A DNA stretch of 64,000 nucleotides from NCBI RefSeq assembly GCF_014204325.1, contig NZ_JACHKT010000004.1, forward strand, positions 48,825-112,824, written 5' to 3'. The stretch is from Arcicella rosea (GTDB taxonomy: Bacteria > Bacteroidota > Bacteroidia > Cytophagales > Spirosomataceae). The position numbers and the translations under genes are program-made. Every line of letters starts with the position of its first letter. Positions within the stretch are counted from its first letter, which is position 1. The notes below the pieces were generated by a model. The model had not been told where the DNA came from and ran no database searches. It was given only the letters and a program-made list of their open reading frames with translations. Shown here one piece after another: positions 1-7,658 of this stretch.

Positions 1-2294
1 ATAGTAAATGGCTCGTAACAGAAGATGTGAATCTAAATACCAAAGTCTGGTTAGTGGAAAAAGGGAAACAAGCTGACTTTTTAAATGAAGAAAAAAAGAT
101 ATTTTCTGCTACTTTTTCCCCAGATAGTAAATGGCTCGTAACAGAAGATGTGAATCTAAATACCAAAGTCTGGTTAGTGGAAAAAGGGAAACAAGCTGAC
201 TTTTTAAATGAAGAAAAAAATATTCGTTCTGCTACTTTTTCCCCAGATAGTAAATGGCTAATAACCAAAGATACTAATCGTATTGCCAAAGTCTGGTCTG
301 TGGAAAATGGAATATTGTATGACTTTTTAAAAGAAGAGAAAATTTTTGGTTATCCTATTTTTTCTCAAGATAGTAAATGGCTCGTAACAGAAGATGTGAA
401 TCTAAATGCCAAAGTCTGGTTAGTGGAAAAAGGGAAACAAGCTGACTTTTTAAATGAAGAAAAAAATATTCGTTCTGCTACTTTTTCTCCAGATAGCAAA
501 TGGCTTATAACAAAAGATCAAAATCTAAATGTCAAAGTCTGGTCTGTGGAGAAGGGAATACCTAATGACTTTTTAAAAGACGAGGCAACTATTAGTGATG
601 CTACTTTTTCCCCAGATAGTAAATGGCTCATAACAAATAATGGAAATAATAAATATAAATTCTGGTCTGTGGAAAAAGGAATACTGTATGACTTTTTAGA
701 AAAAGAGAATAATATTCGTTCTGCTACTTTTTCTCCAGATAGCAAATGGCTTATAACAAAAGATCACAATCTAAATGTCAAAGTCTGGTCTGTGGAAAAT
801 GGAATACCTGATGATTTTTTAAAAGACGAGGCAATTATTAGTGATGCTACTTTTTCCCCTGATAGTAAATGGCTCATAACATATTATGGAAATAATAAAT
901 ACAAAGTATGGTCTATGGAAAAGGGAGTACTTAATGATTTTTTAAAAGACGAGACAACTATTAGTGATGCTACTTTTTCCCATGATAGTAAATGGCTCAT
1001 AACATTAAATATCAATCGAAATGCCAAAGTCTGGTCATTAGAAAAGGAAAAACAAGCTGACTTTTTAAAAGACGAGGCAACTATTAGTGATGTTACTTTT
1101 TCCCCAGATAGTAAATGGCTCGTAACAAGGAAGTATAATGATATTGCCAAAGTCTGGTCATTGGAAAAGGAAAAACAAGCTGACTTTTTAAAAGATGAAA
1201 AAACGATTAGCGACGCTACTTTTTCGCAAGATAGTCAATGGCTCATAACAAGAGATGATAAATATAATTACAAAGTCTGGTCAGTAGCAACGGGAAAATA
1301 TTATGACTTTTTAAAAGATGAAAAAAATATTTACACACCTACTTTTTCCCAAGATAGTAAATGGCTCATCACAACAGATCTGAATTTTAATTACAAAGTC
1401 TGGTCTGTTGAAACAGGAAAATATTATGACTTTTTAAAAGATGAAAAAAATATTAGCTACGCTACTTTTTCGCAAGATAGTAAATGGCTCATCACAAGAG
1501 ATGTGAATTATAATTCCAAAGTCTGGTCTGTAGAAACAGGAAAATATTATGACTTTTTAAAAAATGAAAAAAATATTCGCTACGCTACTTTTTCGCAAGA
1601 TAGTAAATGGCTCATCACAAGAGATTTTAATCGTAATGCCAAAGTCTGGTCTGTTGAAACAGGAAAATATTATGACTTTTTAAAAGATGAAAAAAATATT
1701 TACACAGCTACTTTTTCCCAAGATAGTAAATGGCTCATCACAATAGATTTTAATCGTAATGCCAAAGTCTGGTCTGTAGAAACAGGAAAATATTATGACT
1801 TTTTAAAAAATGAAAAAAATATTCGCTACGCTACTTTTTCGCAAGATAGTAAATGGCTCATCACAAGAGATGTGAATTATAATTCCAAAGTCTGGTCTGT
1901 AGAAACAGGAAAATATCCAGACTTTTTAAAAGATGAAGAAATGCTACGCTACGCTACTTTTTCGCAAGATAGTAAATATATATTTATCAGATGCTTTGAT
2001 AAACATAAAGTAAAAATCTACGAAATTGCCACAGGCAAATTAATCCAAACTTTATGGTTAAATAAAGTACCAACGCAGGTAGATATTATAGACAATCGCT
2101 ATCTCTATGTCACAGTTGGTAAAGCCATTGTAAAAACAGATTTACAAACACAGCAGGGTAATTTAATGAGTTACGGCGATGGCGAAGAGTTGGATTATAA
2201 ATATGAGGAAATACAAGAATGGATAAAGGTTTTTGGAGATAAATACCTCTTGCCTTTGGATGAGGAGATAAAGAAGAAATATGGAGTGGATTGA
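1..2294 (+). CDS. WD40-like tandem repeat protein, 3' part only
   Basis: The reading frame is already open at the left edge, so the true start lies outside the window; the GTG at 27 is only an internal codon of the repeat. The visible part holds 16 tandem units of exactly 41 residues (123 bp), each built on the pattern KVWSVExG...DFLKDEKNI..ATFSxDSKWLIT, followed by a divergent unit and a unique tail of about 58 residues. FSPDSKWL and KVWS match the inner strands of WD40 blades (FSPDGKxL, VKLWD), but the usual GH dipeptide is absent, so the call is WD40-like beta-propeller. DNA of neighbouring units is nearly identical, pointing to recent unequal crossing over. The N-terminal domain, which would reveal the function, is missing. 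Probably a protein-binding scaffold; partner unknown. Confidence 0.8.
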   Translation, partial: SKWLVTEDVNLNTKVWLVEKGKQADFLNEEKKIFSATFSPDSKWLVTEDVNLNTKVWLVEKGKQADFLNEEKNIRSATFSPDSKWLITKDTNRIAKVWSVENGILYDFLKEEKIFGYPIFSQDSKWLVTEDVNLNAKVWLVEKGKQADFLNEEKNIRSATFSPDSKWLITKDQNLNVKVWSVEKGIPNDFLKDEATISDATFSPDSKWLITNNGNNKYKFWSVEKGILYDFLEKENNIRSATFSPDSKWLITKDHNLNVKVWSVENGIPDDFLKDEAIISDATFSPDSKWLITYYGNNKYKVWSMEKGVLNDFLKDETTISDATFSHDSKWLITLNINRNAKVWSLEKEKQADFLKDEATISDVTFSPDSKWLVTRKYNDIAKVWSLEKEKQADFLKDEKTISDATFSQDSQWLITRDDKYNYKVWSVATGKYYDFLKDEKNIYTPTFSQDSKWLITTDLNFNYKVWSVETGKYYDFLKDEKNISYATFSQDSKWLITRDVNYNSKVWSVETGKYYDFLKNEKNIRYATFSQDSKWLITRDFNRNAKVWSVETGKYYDFLKDEKNIYTATFSQDSKWLITIDFNRNAKVWSVETGKYYDFLKNEKNIRYATFSQDSKWLITRDVNYNSKVWSVETGKYPDFLKDEEMLRYATFSQDSKYIFIRCFDKHKVKIYEIATGKLIQTLWLNKVPTQVDIIDNRYLYVTVGKAIVKTDLQTQQGNLMSYGDGEELDYKYEEIQEWIKVFGDKYLLPLDEEIKKKYGVD
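8..1968 (+). repeat. Coding tandem repeat, 123-bp unit, about 16 copies
   Basis: Units follow each other without spacers, for example the phrase atggctcgtaacagaagatg at positions 8 and 131. A higher-order pattern is visible: the two-unit block around units 4 to 6 recurs in units 6 to 8 (KDxNLNVKVWS then GNNKYKxWS), and units 13-14 recur as 15-16. This indicates duplication in steps of two units. Copies at the 5' side (VEKGKQADFLNEE) and the 3' side (VETGKYYDFLKDE) form two subfamilies. Confidence 0.9.
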
Positions 2295-2299
2295 GTGTA

Positions 2300-2328
2300 G
2301 AGTTTGGAGTGCGGAGTGAGGAGTTTTT
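2300..2328 (+). repeat. Short 3'-flanking repeat, copy 1
   Basis: A 29-bp stretch beginning gagtttggagtg and ending tgaggagttttt lies 6 bp after a stop codon. A second copy with 26 of 29 identical bases is at 12504-12532, again just after a stop codon and in the same orientation. The T-run at its end might help termination, but no stem is visible. Function unknown. Confidence 0.5.
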
Positions 2329-2553
2329 TTTCAATAGGGCGGGAATTTATTCCCGTCATTCATATTAATTTAGCATTAATGGGATTATAAAATATTTATT
2401 CCCAATTGATTGATTGGGTGTAAATTGAATTTTAAAAATATTCATCAATTAGTTGGAATAAATCCCCCCCCTCATTGATACATAAATAGCATTAGACAAT
2501 AATTTCTTAATTCAATGATTAATCACTAAATCACTCATTCATTAAATCACTCA

Positions 2554-3321
2554 ATGAATCACAACATGGAAATCAACAAAGCCGACCAATGGCAATTTTT
2601 GCAAAATTATACTCCCGCTCGCATTGCTCGTGGTCGGGCTGGGCATAGTTTACCTACGGCTGAATTGTTGAAATTCCAAGCAGACCATGCCCAAGCTCGT
2701 GATGCGGTGTATTCTGAATTAAAAGTTTTAGACTTATTTCAAGCTTTACTAAGTACTTTTAATCTGGAAGTATTACGGTTACAAAGCGAAGTAAAATCTC
2801 GTTCACAATATTTACAAAGACCCGATTTAGGAAGAACAATCAACCAAGCATCCAGAAAAATTTTATTGGAAGAAGATGCCAGCGAATCAGACATTTGCTT
2901 TGTGGTTGCCGATGGACTTTCGGCAAGTGCTATCAATGAACACGCTTTTTCCTTTTTGAATCATTTAATTCCTAAACTTCAAGCCGAAAACTGGGAAATC
3001 GCTCCGATTTGTATTGTTGAACAAGGACGAGTAGCCATTGCCGATGAAATTGGCTTTTTACTCAAGGCAAGTATCGTAATCATTTTAATTGGCGAACGCC
3101 CAGGACTAACATCTCCCGACAGCATGGGAGCTTATATTACTTATCAACCTAAATTAGGTCTAACCGATGAAAGTAGAAATTGTGTTTCAAATATTCGCCC
3201 AGAAGGATTAAATTATGAATTGGCTTCAGAAAAAATCTTCTATTTACTTAATGAAATAAAAGTAAAAAAAATCAGCGGAGTACAGTTAAAAGATGAAATG
3301 AATGACAAACAAATACTTTAA
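2554..3321 (+). CDS. eutC: Ethanolamine ammonia-lyase small subunit EutC
   Basis: The 255-residue product matches the EutC family: TPARIARGRAG near the N-terminus, VVADGLSASAIN around residue 115, and the C-terminal stretch IGERPGLTSPDSMGAY followed by RNCVSNIRPEGL. EutC is the light chain of the adenosylcobalamin-dependent enzyme that turns ethanolamine into acetaldehyde and ammonia; it works only with EutB. eutB normally lies directly upstream, but here the preceding gene is the WD-like repeat gene, so the partner must be further upstream or elsewhere. An in-frame ATG at 2566 is an equally possible start. No microcompartment genes are visible, which fits the simple eutBC form. Confidence 0.93.
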   Translation: MNHNMEINKADQWQFLQNYTPARIARGRAGHSLPTAELLKFQADHAQARDAVYSELKVLDLFQALLSTFNLEVLRLQSEVKSRSQYLQRPDLGRTINQASRKILLEEDASESDICFVVADGLSASAINEHAFSFLNHLIPKLQAENWEIAPICIVEQGRVAIADEIGFLLKASIVIILIGERPGLTSPDSMGAYITYQPKLGLTDESRNCVSNIRPEGLNYELASEKIFYLLNEIKVKKISGVQLKDEMNDKQIL

Positions 3322-3620
3322 AAATCTGAGTATTTATCTCTAGGTAAATATTAACGATTATTTAAAAATAAAGTTGTCATAAATGGGCTAAAATTTAGTT
3401 AAATACTTATTTTTTGAACAAAATATAAGTATCCTACTTATGAATTTTTCCAAATTTTACATAAGTCCAAGATAAATCAATAGCATTAATTTTGATTTTT
3501 AACTAGGAAAAGAAAATGTATGAGCTAAAGCTAAATACTATTTTAATAGCATAATTTTTAAAGAAAGAAGATAATTGGAATAGCGTTTCACTTTTATTAT
3601 GACTAAATCTTAATAGATGT

Positions 3621-3650
3621 TTGATTTAAACTCCATTTTTTATATTTTTG
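3621..3650 (+). promoter_or_regulatory. Bacteroidota-type promoter for the putative small RNA
   Basis: TTG at 3621-3623, a 19-bp spacer and TATTTTTG at 3643-3650 match the TTG-N19-TAnnTTTG consensus exactly. The predicted start would be near 3656. Confidence 0.6.
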
Positions 3651-3655
3651 CAATG

Positions 3656-3714
3656 CGTTATTTTAACGTAAATTTTTTGACCTAGCAACGTGGCGGCGTT
3701 GTTAGGTTTTTTTT
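3656..3714 (+). ncRNA. Putative small RNA of about 60 nt
   Basis: Starting just after the consensus promoter, the predicted transcript has a first small hairpin (cgtta/taacg, 3656-3668), an A/U-rich linker and a terminal hairpin with a U-run. It contains no ORF. The downstream regulator gene is convergent, so this is not a leader for it. No Rfam family was recognised; the call rests on promoter, stems and terminator being correctly ordered. Confidence 0.5.
3681..3714 (+). terminator. Rho-independent terminator of the putative small RNA
   Basis: cctagcaacg at 3681-3690 pairs with cgttgttagg at 3697-3706 (one G-T pair) around a 6-nt G-rich loop, followed by eight T at 3707-3714. On the other strand it could also end the mntR-type transcript. 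Confidence 0.8.
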
Positions 3715-3720
3715 ATATTC

Positions 3721-4386
3721 TTAGTTTTTAACACTTTTTACTAGTAAATTTTTGGCTACTTCGTGGCTAATGAAATGATTTGATAAATCGCCAAGCTTTA
3801 CATTAAGTGATTTATCAAAATCGTTTAGCTCTTTCACAACAATATGGCAACCCAAGGTCAAGCCCATTTTGGCTAAGTACTGTAAAAAAGTTGCTGAATG
3901 CTCAGAAACGCCCACCATCACAACGCTTTGCCCAACAGTAATTTCTGAAAGATTTTGATACCTCAATTCAGGCATAATTCCGAAAGTATCTGGAATAGGG
4001 TCTCCGTGTGGGTCAAATTTTGGAAAACCTAAAAACTCGTCTAATCTTTCAACCAACTCTTCCGAATCAATATGTTCTAATTGTTCTGCAATTTCGTGTA
4101 CTTCGTCCCAATTAAAACCTAACTTTTCTACCAAAAACACTTCCCATAAACGGTGCTTTCTGATAACTTTCAAGGCCACGGCTTCGCCGAGTTCTGTTAA
4201 CCTAACACCTTGATATTTTTGATAATTAACTAATTGTTTTTCTGAGAGTTTCCTAAGCATATCTGAAACAGATGCCGCTTTAGTAAGTGTCAGTTCTGCA
4301 ACAGCATTCGTACTGACTTCACTGTCGGTTTCCGCAGAAAGCTTATAAATTATTTTAAGGTAGTTTTCTTCCGTGAATGAAGTCAT
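3721..4386 (-). CDS. mntR: DtxR/MntR-family metal-dependent transcriptional repressor
   Basis: The 221-residue protein has the three-part DtxR layout: an N-terminal winged helix (residues 1-70, ENYLKIIYKLS and VSDMLRKLSEKQLV), a dimerisation and metal-binding helical region (RKHRLWEVFL, then VHEIAEQLEHIDSEEL with the His/Glu ligands), and a C-terminal FeoA/SH3-like domain from about residue 145. It binds DNA when loaded with Mn(II) or Fe(II). It is divergent from an NRAMP transporter gene with a palindrome between them, so manganese-dependent repression of uptake is the likely role. A possible -7 box in reverse orientation (caaagata, 4428-4435) lies 42 bp upstream of the start. Iron rather than manganese specificity cannot be excluded. 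Confidence 0.9.
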   Translation of the reverse strand: MTSFTEENYLKIIYKLSAETDSEVSTNAVAELTLTKAASVSDMLRKLSEKQLVNYQKYQGVRLTELGEAVALKVIRKHRLWEVFLVEKLGFNWDEVHEIAEQLEHIDSEELVERLDEFLGFPKFDPHGDPIPDTFGIMPELRYQNLSEITVGQSVVMVGVSEHSATFLQYLAKMGLTLGCHIVVKELNDFDKSLNVKLGDLSNHFISHEVAKNLLVKSVKN

Positions 4387-4459
4387 GATGGCAATTTTTA
4401 GGGATAATAATAGCTTTATTAGCTGAACAAAGATATTATTTTATAAGCGAATAATTAAA

Positions 4460-4477
4460 TTTTAGATTAATCTAAAA
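4460..4477. promoter_or_regulatory. DtxR-family operator-like palindrome
   Basis: An 18-bp perfect palindrome, ttttagattaatctaaaa, lies between the divergent regulator and transporter genes. It resembles known DtxR/MntR boxes, which are A+T-rich inverted repeats of the TTTAGGTTA type. Position is about 25 bp beyond the likely -7 box of the regulator gene and 154 bp upstream of the transporter ATG, suitable for autoregulation and repression of uptake. Confidence 0.7.
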
Positions 4478-4630
4478 AAATATTTTGAATTGTACTTAAC
4501 AAAAAATAAATTTACATTACTTATGTAGCGGTAATCATGAAGCATTCATTGTAAATCATTTCATCAGGTTATAAAAGGAAATATTGATTATTGTATTCAA
4601 CAAACCTTACAATTACATCGCATATTTAAT

Positions 4631-5941
4631 ATGAATATAAAAAACACAATTTTTAATCATTCATTACCAGAAGTATATGGTTCAATAAATGTGCCTAAAA
4701 CAGGCTCTTTTTATAAAAAATTATGGGCTTTTACAGGGCCAGGCTTAATGGTAGCTGTTGGTTATATGGATCCTGGGAACTGGGCAACAGATATTGCTGG
4801 AGGCTCAAAATTTGGTTATACGTTACTTTCTGTTATTCTGATTTCAAATCTTTTTGCGATGCTCCTTCAGCATCTTTCATTAAAATTAGGCATTGCATCT
4901 GGACGAGATTTAGCACAAGCTTGTCGCTATGCTTATTCAAAACCTGTTGCTATTACTTTATGGATTTTGTGTGAAATTGCCATTGCCGCCTGCGACTTAG
5001 CAGAAGTAATTGGTTCTGCCATTGCCATTAATTTACTTTTTGGCTTGCCCCTAACAGTAGGCGTTGTCATTACGGTTTTAGATGTTTTAGTACTTTTATA
5101 CTTTCAAGGAAAAGGCTTTAGGGCTTTGGAATGTATCGTTGCAGGTTTGATTTTTATGATTTTCTGTTGTTTTGGTTATGAAATTTTTGTTTCCCAACCA
5201 TCTGTAAAGGAAATTTTGGGAGGTATTTTACCTACAACTCAAATCATTACCAATCCAGAAATGCTTTATGTTGCCATCGGGATTTTGGGTGCAACCGTCA
5301 TGCCTCATAATTTATATTTGCATTCTAGCATTGTACAAACTCGTAATTTTGAAAAAAACAGCGAAGGCAAACGTTCCGCTATCTTTTTTGCAACGATTGA
5401 TTCTAACTTGTCTTTATCACTTGCCTTTTTTATCAATGCAGCCATTTTAATTATCGCTGCGGCTACTTTCCACAATACGGGCAATCAAAATGTGGCGGAT
5501 ATCAACGATGCTTATCATTTACTTGACCCCGTTTTGGGTGTAAAATTCGCTGGTATATTTTTTGCTGTAGCCTTATTAGCTTCTGGTCAGAACTCTACTT
5601 TAACAGGTACTTTGGCTGGACAAATTGTAATGGAAGGTTTTTTGAATTTAAGATTAAAACCTTGGTTGAGAAGACTTATTACTCGTTTAATAGCAGTAAT
5701 TCCAGCCTTGATTGTTACAATTATTTATGGCGAAAAAGGCACGGGAGATTTATTGGTATTGAGTCAAGTAATTTTATCCTTACAACTTAGTTTTGCGGTA
5801 GTTCCTTTGATTGTTTTCACAAGCGATAAAACTCAAATGGGTGAATTTGTGAATTCAAAATTGATGAAAATTTGTGCTTGGATTGTAGCAATTATCATCA
5901 TTGCCTTGAATGGATATTTGCTTTGGGATACTATTTTTTAG
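4631..5941 (+). CDS. mntH: NRAMP-family Mn(II)/Fe(II) transporter MntH
   Basis: The 436-residue inner-membrane protein has about eleven hydrophobic segments and the NRAMP signatures: GYMDPGNWATD around residue 48 (metal-binding DPGN in the first core helix) and MPHNLYLHSS around residue 219 (MPH motif). These residues coordinate divalent metal and couple its import to protons. The divergent DtxR-type regulator and the intergenic palindrome indicate control by metal status. It is the first gene of a same-strand run with two small membrane protein genes and the GGGP synthase gene, though the gaps are large enough for separate promoters. Confidence 0.95.
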   Translation: MNIKNTIFNHSLPEVYGSINVPKTGSFYKKLWAFTGPGLMVAVGYMDPGNWATDIAGGSKFGYTLLSVILISNLFAMLLQHLSLKLGIASGRDLAQACRYAYSKPVAITLWILCEIAIAACDLAEVIGSAIAINLLFGLPLTVGVVITVLDVLVLLYFQGKGFRALECIVAGLIFMIFCCFGYEIFVSQPSVKEILGGILPTTQIITNPEMLYVAIGILGATVMPHNLYLHSSIVQTRNFEKNSEGKRSAIFFATIDSNLSLSLAFFINAAILIIAAATFHNTGNQNVADINDAYHLLDPVLGVKFAGIFFAVALLASGQNSTLTGTLAGQIVMEGFLNLRLKPWLRRLITRLIAVIPALIVTIIYGEKGTGDLLVLSQVILSLQLSFAVVPLIVFTSDKTQMGEFVNSKLMKICAWIVAIIIIALNGYLLWDTIF

Positions 5942-5969
5942 TTATTTGTATTGAAAAAATAGCTAAGGC

Positions 5970-6323
5970 ATGAAAATACCAGAGACAAACGGATTGATTG
6001 AAAATATTTATAAGTACGTTCAAACGCATATAGAAATTGCCAAACTTGAAGTAGAAGAGCGTGTTCAAGAAACGATTAAAAAATTAATAATTGGGGCGAT
6101 ACTCATTCTTGCAGCTTCGATGCTTTTAATATTTTCGTTACTTACTTTGGCTTTATTCCTAAACCATGTTTTCAAAAGCGATTATCTTGGTTTTCTTTTA
6201 GTTACAATTTTATTAGCACTTGTAGTAGTTTATGTTTTTTATCTTGGAAAAAAACTACTAGAACCTGATACAATTACAGAAAATACAGAAGAAGAATCCG
6301 AATTGATTTCTCCAGAAAATTAA
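5970..6323 (+). CDS. Small membrane protein, phage-holin superfamily III (YqjE-like)
   Basis: The 117-residue protein starts with a charged amphipathic helix (THIEIAKLEVEERVQETIKK) followed by two hydrophobic helices (about residues 38-65 and 70-93) and an acidic C-terminal tail. This layout matches the YqjE/DUF1469 family of small inner-membrane proteins, often found beside YtxH-like and cell-envelope genes. Despite the family name, a lysis role is not implied. It lies 28 bp after mntH and upstream of another small membrane protein. Confidence 0.7.
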   Translation: MKIPETNGLIENIYKYVQTHIEIAKLEVEERVQETIKKLIIGAILILAASMLLIFSLLTLALFLNHVFKSDYLGFLLVTILLALVVVYVFYLGKKLLEPDTITENTEEESELISPEN

Positions 6324-6463
6324 AAATGAATTCTTTCGTTAAATTTTCACTCAAAAAAGCAATTTTTATTACTTTTGAATAGTTTTAGATTCGTACACAG
6401 TTATTGTGAGAGCAACACTTGAAGTAAATATTACTTGTACAATAACAGATTAACGTGAAAATT

Positions 6464-6868
6464 ATGTTTCCAGTAGTAAGCCCCAAAAAAATTTCTGAAC
6501 GTAAGCAAGCATTACATTTAGAAGCAAAAGAATATAAAAAAACGATTGACGGACAAGTAAGTAACCTCAAAACTGAAGCAACTCGTATTGGAACTACGGC
6601 TTTAATCATTGGTGGCGTTTTGGCTACTACTTACCTTGTATTTAACTTTTTGAGTTCTGATTCTGATAAAAAAGAAAAAGTAAAAGTAGCGGTAGCTGAA
6701 AGCAATAATTTGCCTGTTATCGTTAAAAAAGAAAAAAAGGAAGAATCTTGGATTATTTCATCTATCAAAGGCTACATGCTGTCATTTTTAATGGCAATTG
6801 CCAAAGATAAAGTCATGGAAGTGCTTTCGATTTTAAAAGAAAATCATGCAGAGAAATCTTCTCAATAA
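6464..6868 (+). CDS. Hypothetical single-pass membrane protein
   Basis: No family was recognised. The product (134 residues from the ATG at 6464; a GTG at 6455 would add three) has a basic, Lys/Glu-rich N-terminal helix, a hydrophobic segment (TALIIGGVLATTYLVFNFL, about residues 46-64), a Lys-rich linker and a second weakly hydrophobic helix (YMLSFLMAIAKDKVMEVL) near the end. Its 3' end overlaps the GGGP synthase start by 23 bp, so the two are probably translationally coupled. The preceding YqjE-like gene suggests an envelope role, but this is inference. Confidence 0.75.
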   Translation: MFPVVSPKKISERKQALHLEAKEYKKTIDGQVSNLKTEATRIGTTALIIGGVLATTYLVFNFLSSDSDKKEKVKVAVAESNNLPVIVKKEKKEESWIISSIKGYMLSFLMAIAKDKVMEVLSILKENHAEKSSQ

Positions 6869-7610
6869 ATTTTATGAGCTAAAAGCCCAAGGCAAAAAAG
6901 CATTTGCTGTCTTGATTGACCCCGACAAAGTCAATGAAGACAGCTTTTCGCATTTAATAGCCTTGAGTAAAGAACAAGCAGTAGATTTCTTTTTTGTAGG
7001 CGGTAGTTTAATTACCAGCCATATTATGGAAAAGGTTATTATCGAAATTAAAAAAAGTAGCGACATTCCTGTTATTTTATTTCCAGGAAATAGTTTACAT
7101 CTTACTAATCAAGTAGATGGCGTTTTGTTTTTATCTCTAATTTCAGGAAGAAATCCTGATTATTTGATTGGACAACAAGTAATTTCCGCTCCAATTCTCA
7201 AAAGAAGCGGCATAGAAGTATTACCAACGGGCTACATGATTATTGACAGTGGTCGCCAAACAACGGTTTCGTATATTTCAAATACAACGCCAATTCCACA
7301 CGATAAACCAAGTATTGCAGCTTGTACGGCAATGGCTGGTGAAATGTTAGGATTGAAATTGATTTATATGGATGCTGGTTCTGGTGCTTATAATGCAGTT
7401 TCACCAGAAATGATAGCTGCTGTTCAACAATCTATTGAAGTACCTTTAATTGTTGGCGGAGGAATTAATACCGCAAAGAAAGCCCAAGATGCCCTAAAAG
7501 CTGGTGCAGACGTTATCGTGGTTGGTAACGCAATTGAAGAACGAGTAGATTTAATTAAAGAAATAGCCAAAACCGTAAGAGGGTTTAACGAGCGTTTTGT
7601 GAACTCTTAA
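6846..7610 (+). CDS. Geranylgeranylglyceryl/heptaprenylglyceryl phosphate synthase
   Basis: The 254-residue TIM-barrel protein carries PcrB/GGGPS signatures: AVLIDPDK at residues 20-27 (phosphate and Mg binding), FFVGGSL, LFPGNS, YMDAGSGA and VGGGIN near residue 200, and a final VVGNAIEE. The family forms the ether bond between a polyprenyl diphosphate and sn-glycerol-1-phosphate, the first step of archaeal-type ether lipids; bacterial members occur in Bacteroidota. Chain length (C20 or C35) cannot be told from sequence by eye. It overlaps the preceding membrane-protein gene by 23 bp. No glycerol-1-phosphate dehydrogenase gene is seen in the window. Confidence 0.9.
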   Translation: MQRNLLNKFYELKAQGKKAFAVLIDPDKVNEDSFSHLIALSKEQAVDFFFVGGSLITSHIMEKVIIEIKKSSDIPVILFPGNSLHLTNQVDGVLFLSLISGRNPDYLIGQQVISAPILKRSGIEVLPTGYMIIDSGRQTTVSYISNTTPIPHDKPSIAACTAMAGEMLGLKLIYMDAGSGAYNAVSPEMIAAVQQSIEVPLIVGGGINTAKKAQDALKAGADVIVVGNAIEERVDLIKEIAKTVRGFNERFVNS

Positions 7611-7616
7611 ACTTAA

Positions 7617-7649
7617 AGGATTGTCAACTTTTTAAAAGCTGACAATCCT
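7617..7649. terminator. Bidirectional terminator-like hairpin
   Basis: aggattgtca (7617-7626) pairs perfectly with tgacaatcct (7640-7649) between the convergent GGGP synthase and glutamate dehydrogenase genes. The loop is 13 nt and T/A-rich. A clear U-run is lacking. Confidence 0.55.
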
Positions 7650-7658
7650 AAACATTTA

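Larger units (their letters stand above)
3322..3720. other. Intergenic region with a putative small RNA at its 3' end
   Basis: About 400 bp without a convincing protein gene. The first 300 bp are A+T-rich with no ORF or strong stem. The last 100 bp hold a consensus promoter, a short two-hairpin transcript and an intrinsic terminator, listed separately. Confidence 0.6.

Noticed and set aside
518-1150. Minus-strand ORFs opposite the WD-like repeats
   Set aside because: They are the mirror of the repeat in another frame, with no start context or independent support.
1-2000. Regular repeats that could be taken for a CRISPR array
   Set aside because: The 123-bp units are contiguous without unique spacers and keep one reading frame; it is a coding repeat.
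2340-2355. Short hairpin cgggaa/ttcccg after the repeat gene
   Set aside because: Only 6 bp of stem and no T-run on the plus strand after it; too weak to call a terminator.
1-3321. Anti-phage defence system with WD repeats
   Set aside because: No effector domain is visible and the neighbour is a metabolic gene; the missing N-terminus prevents a call.
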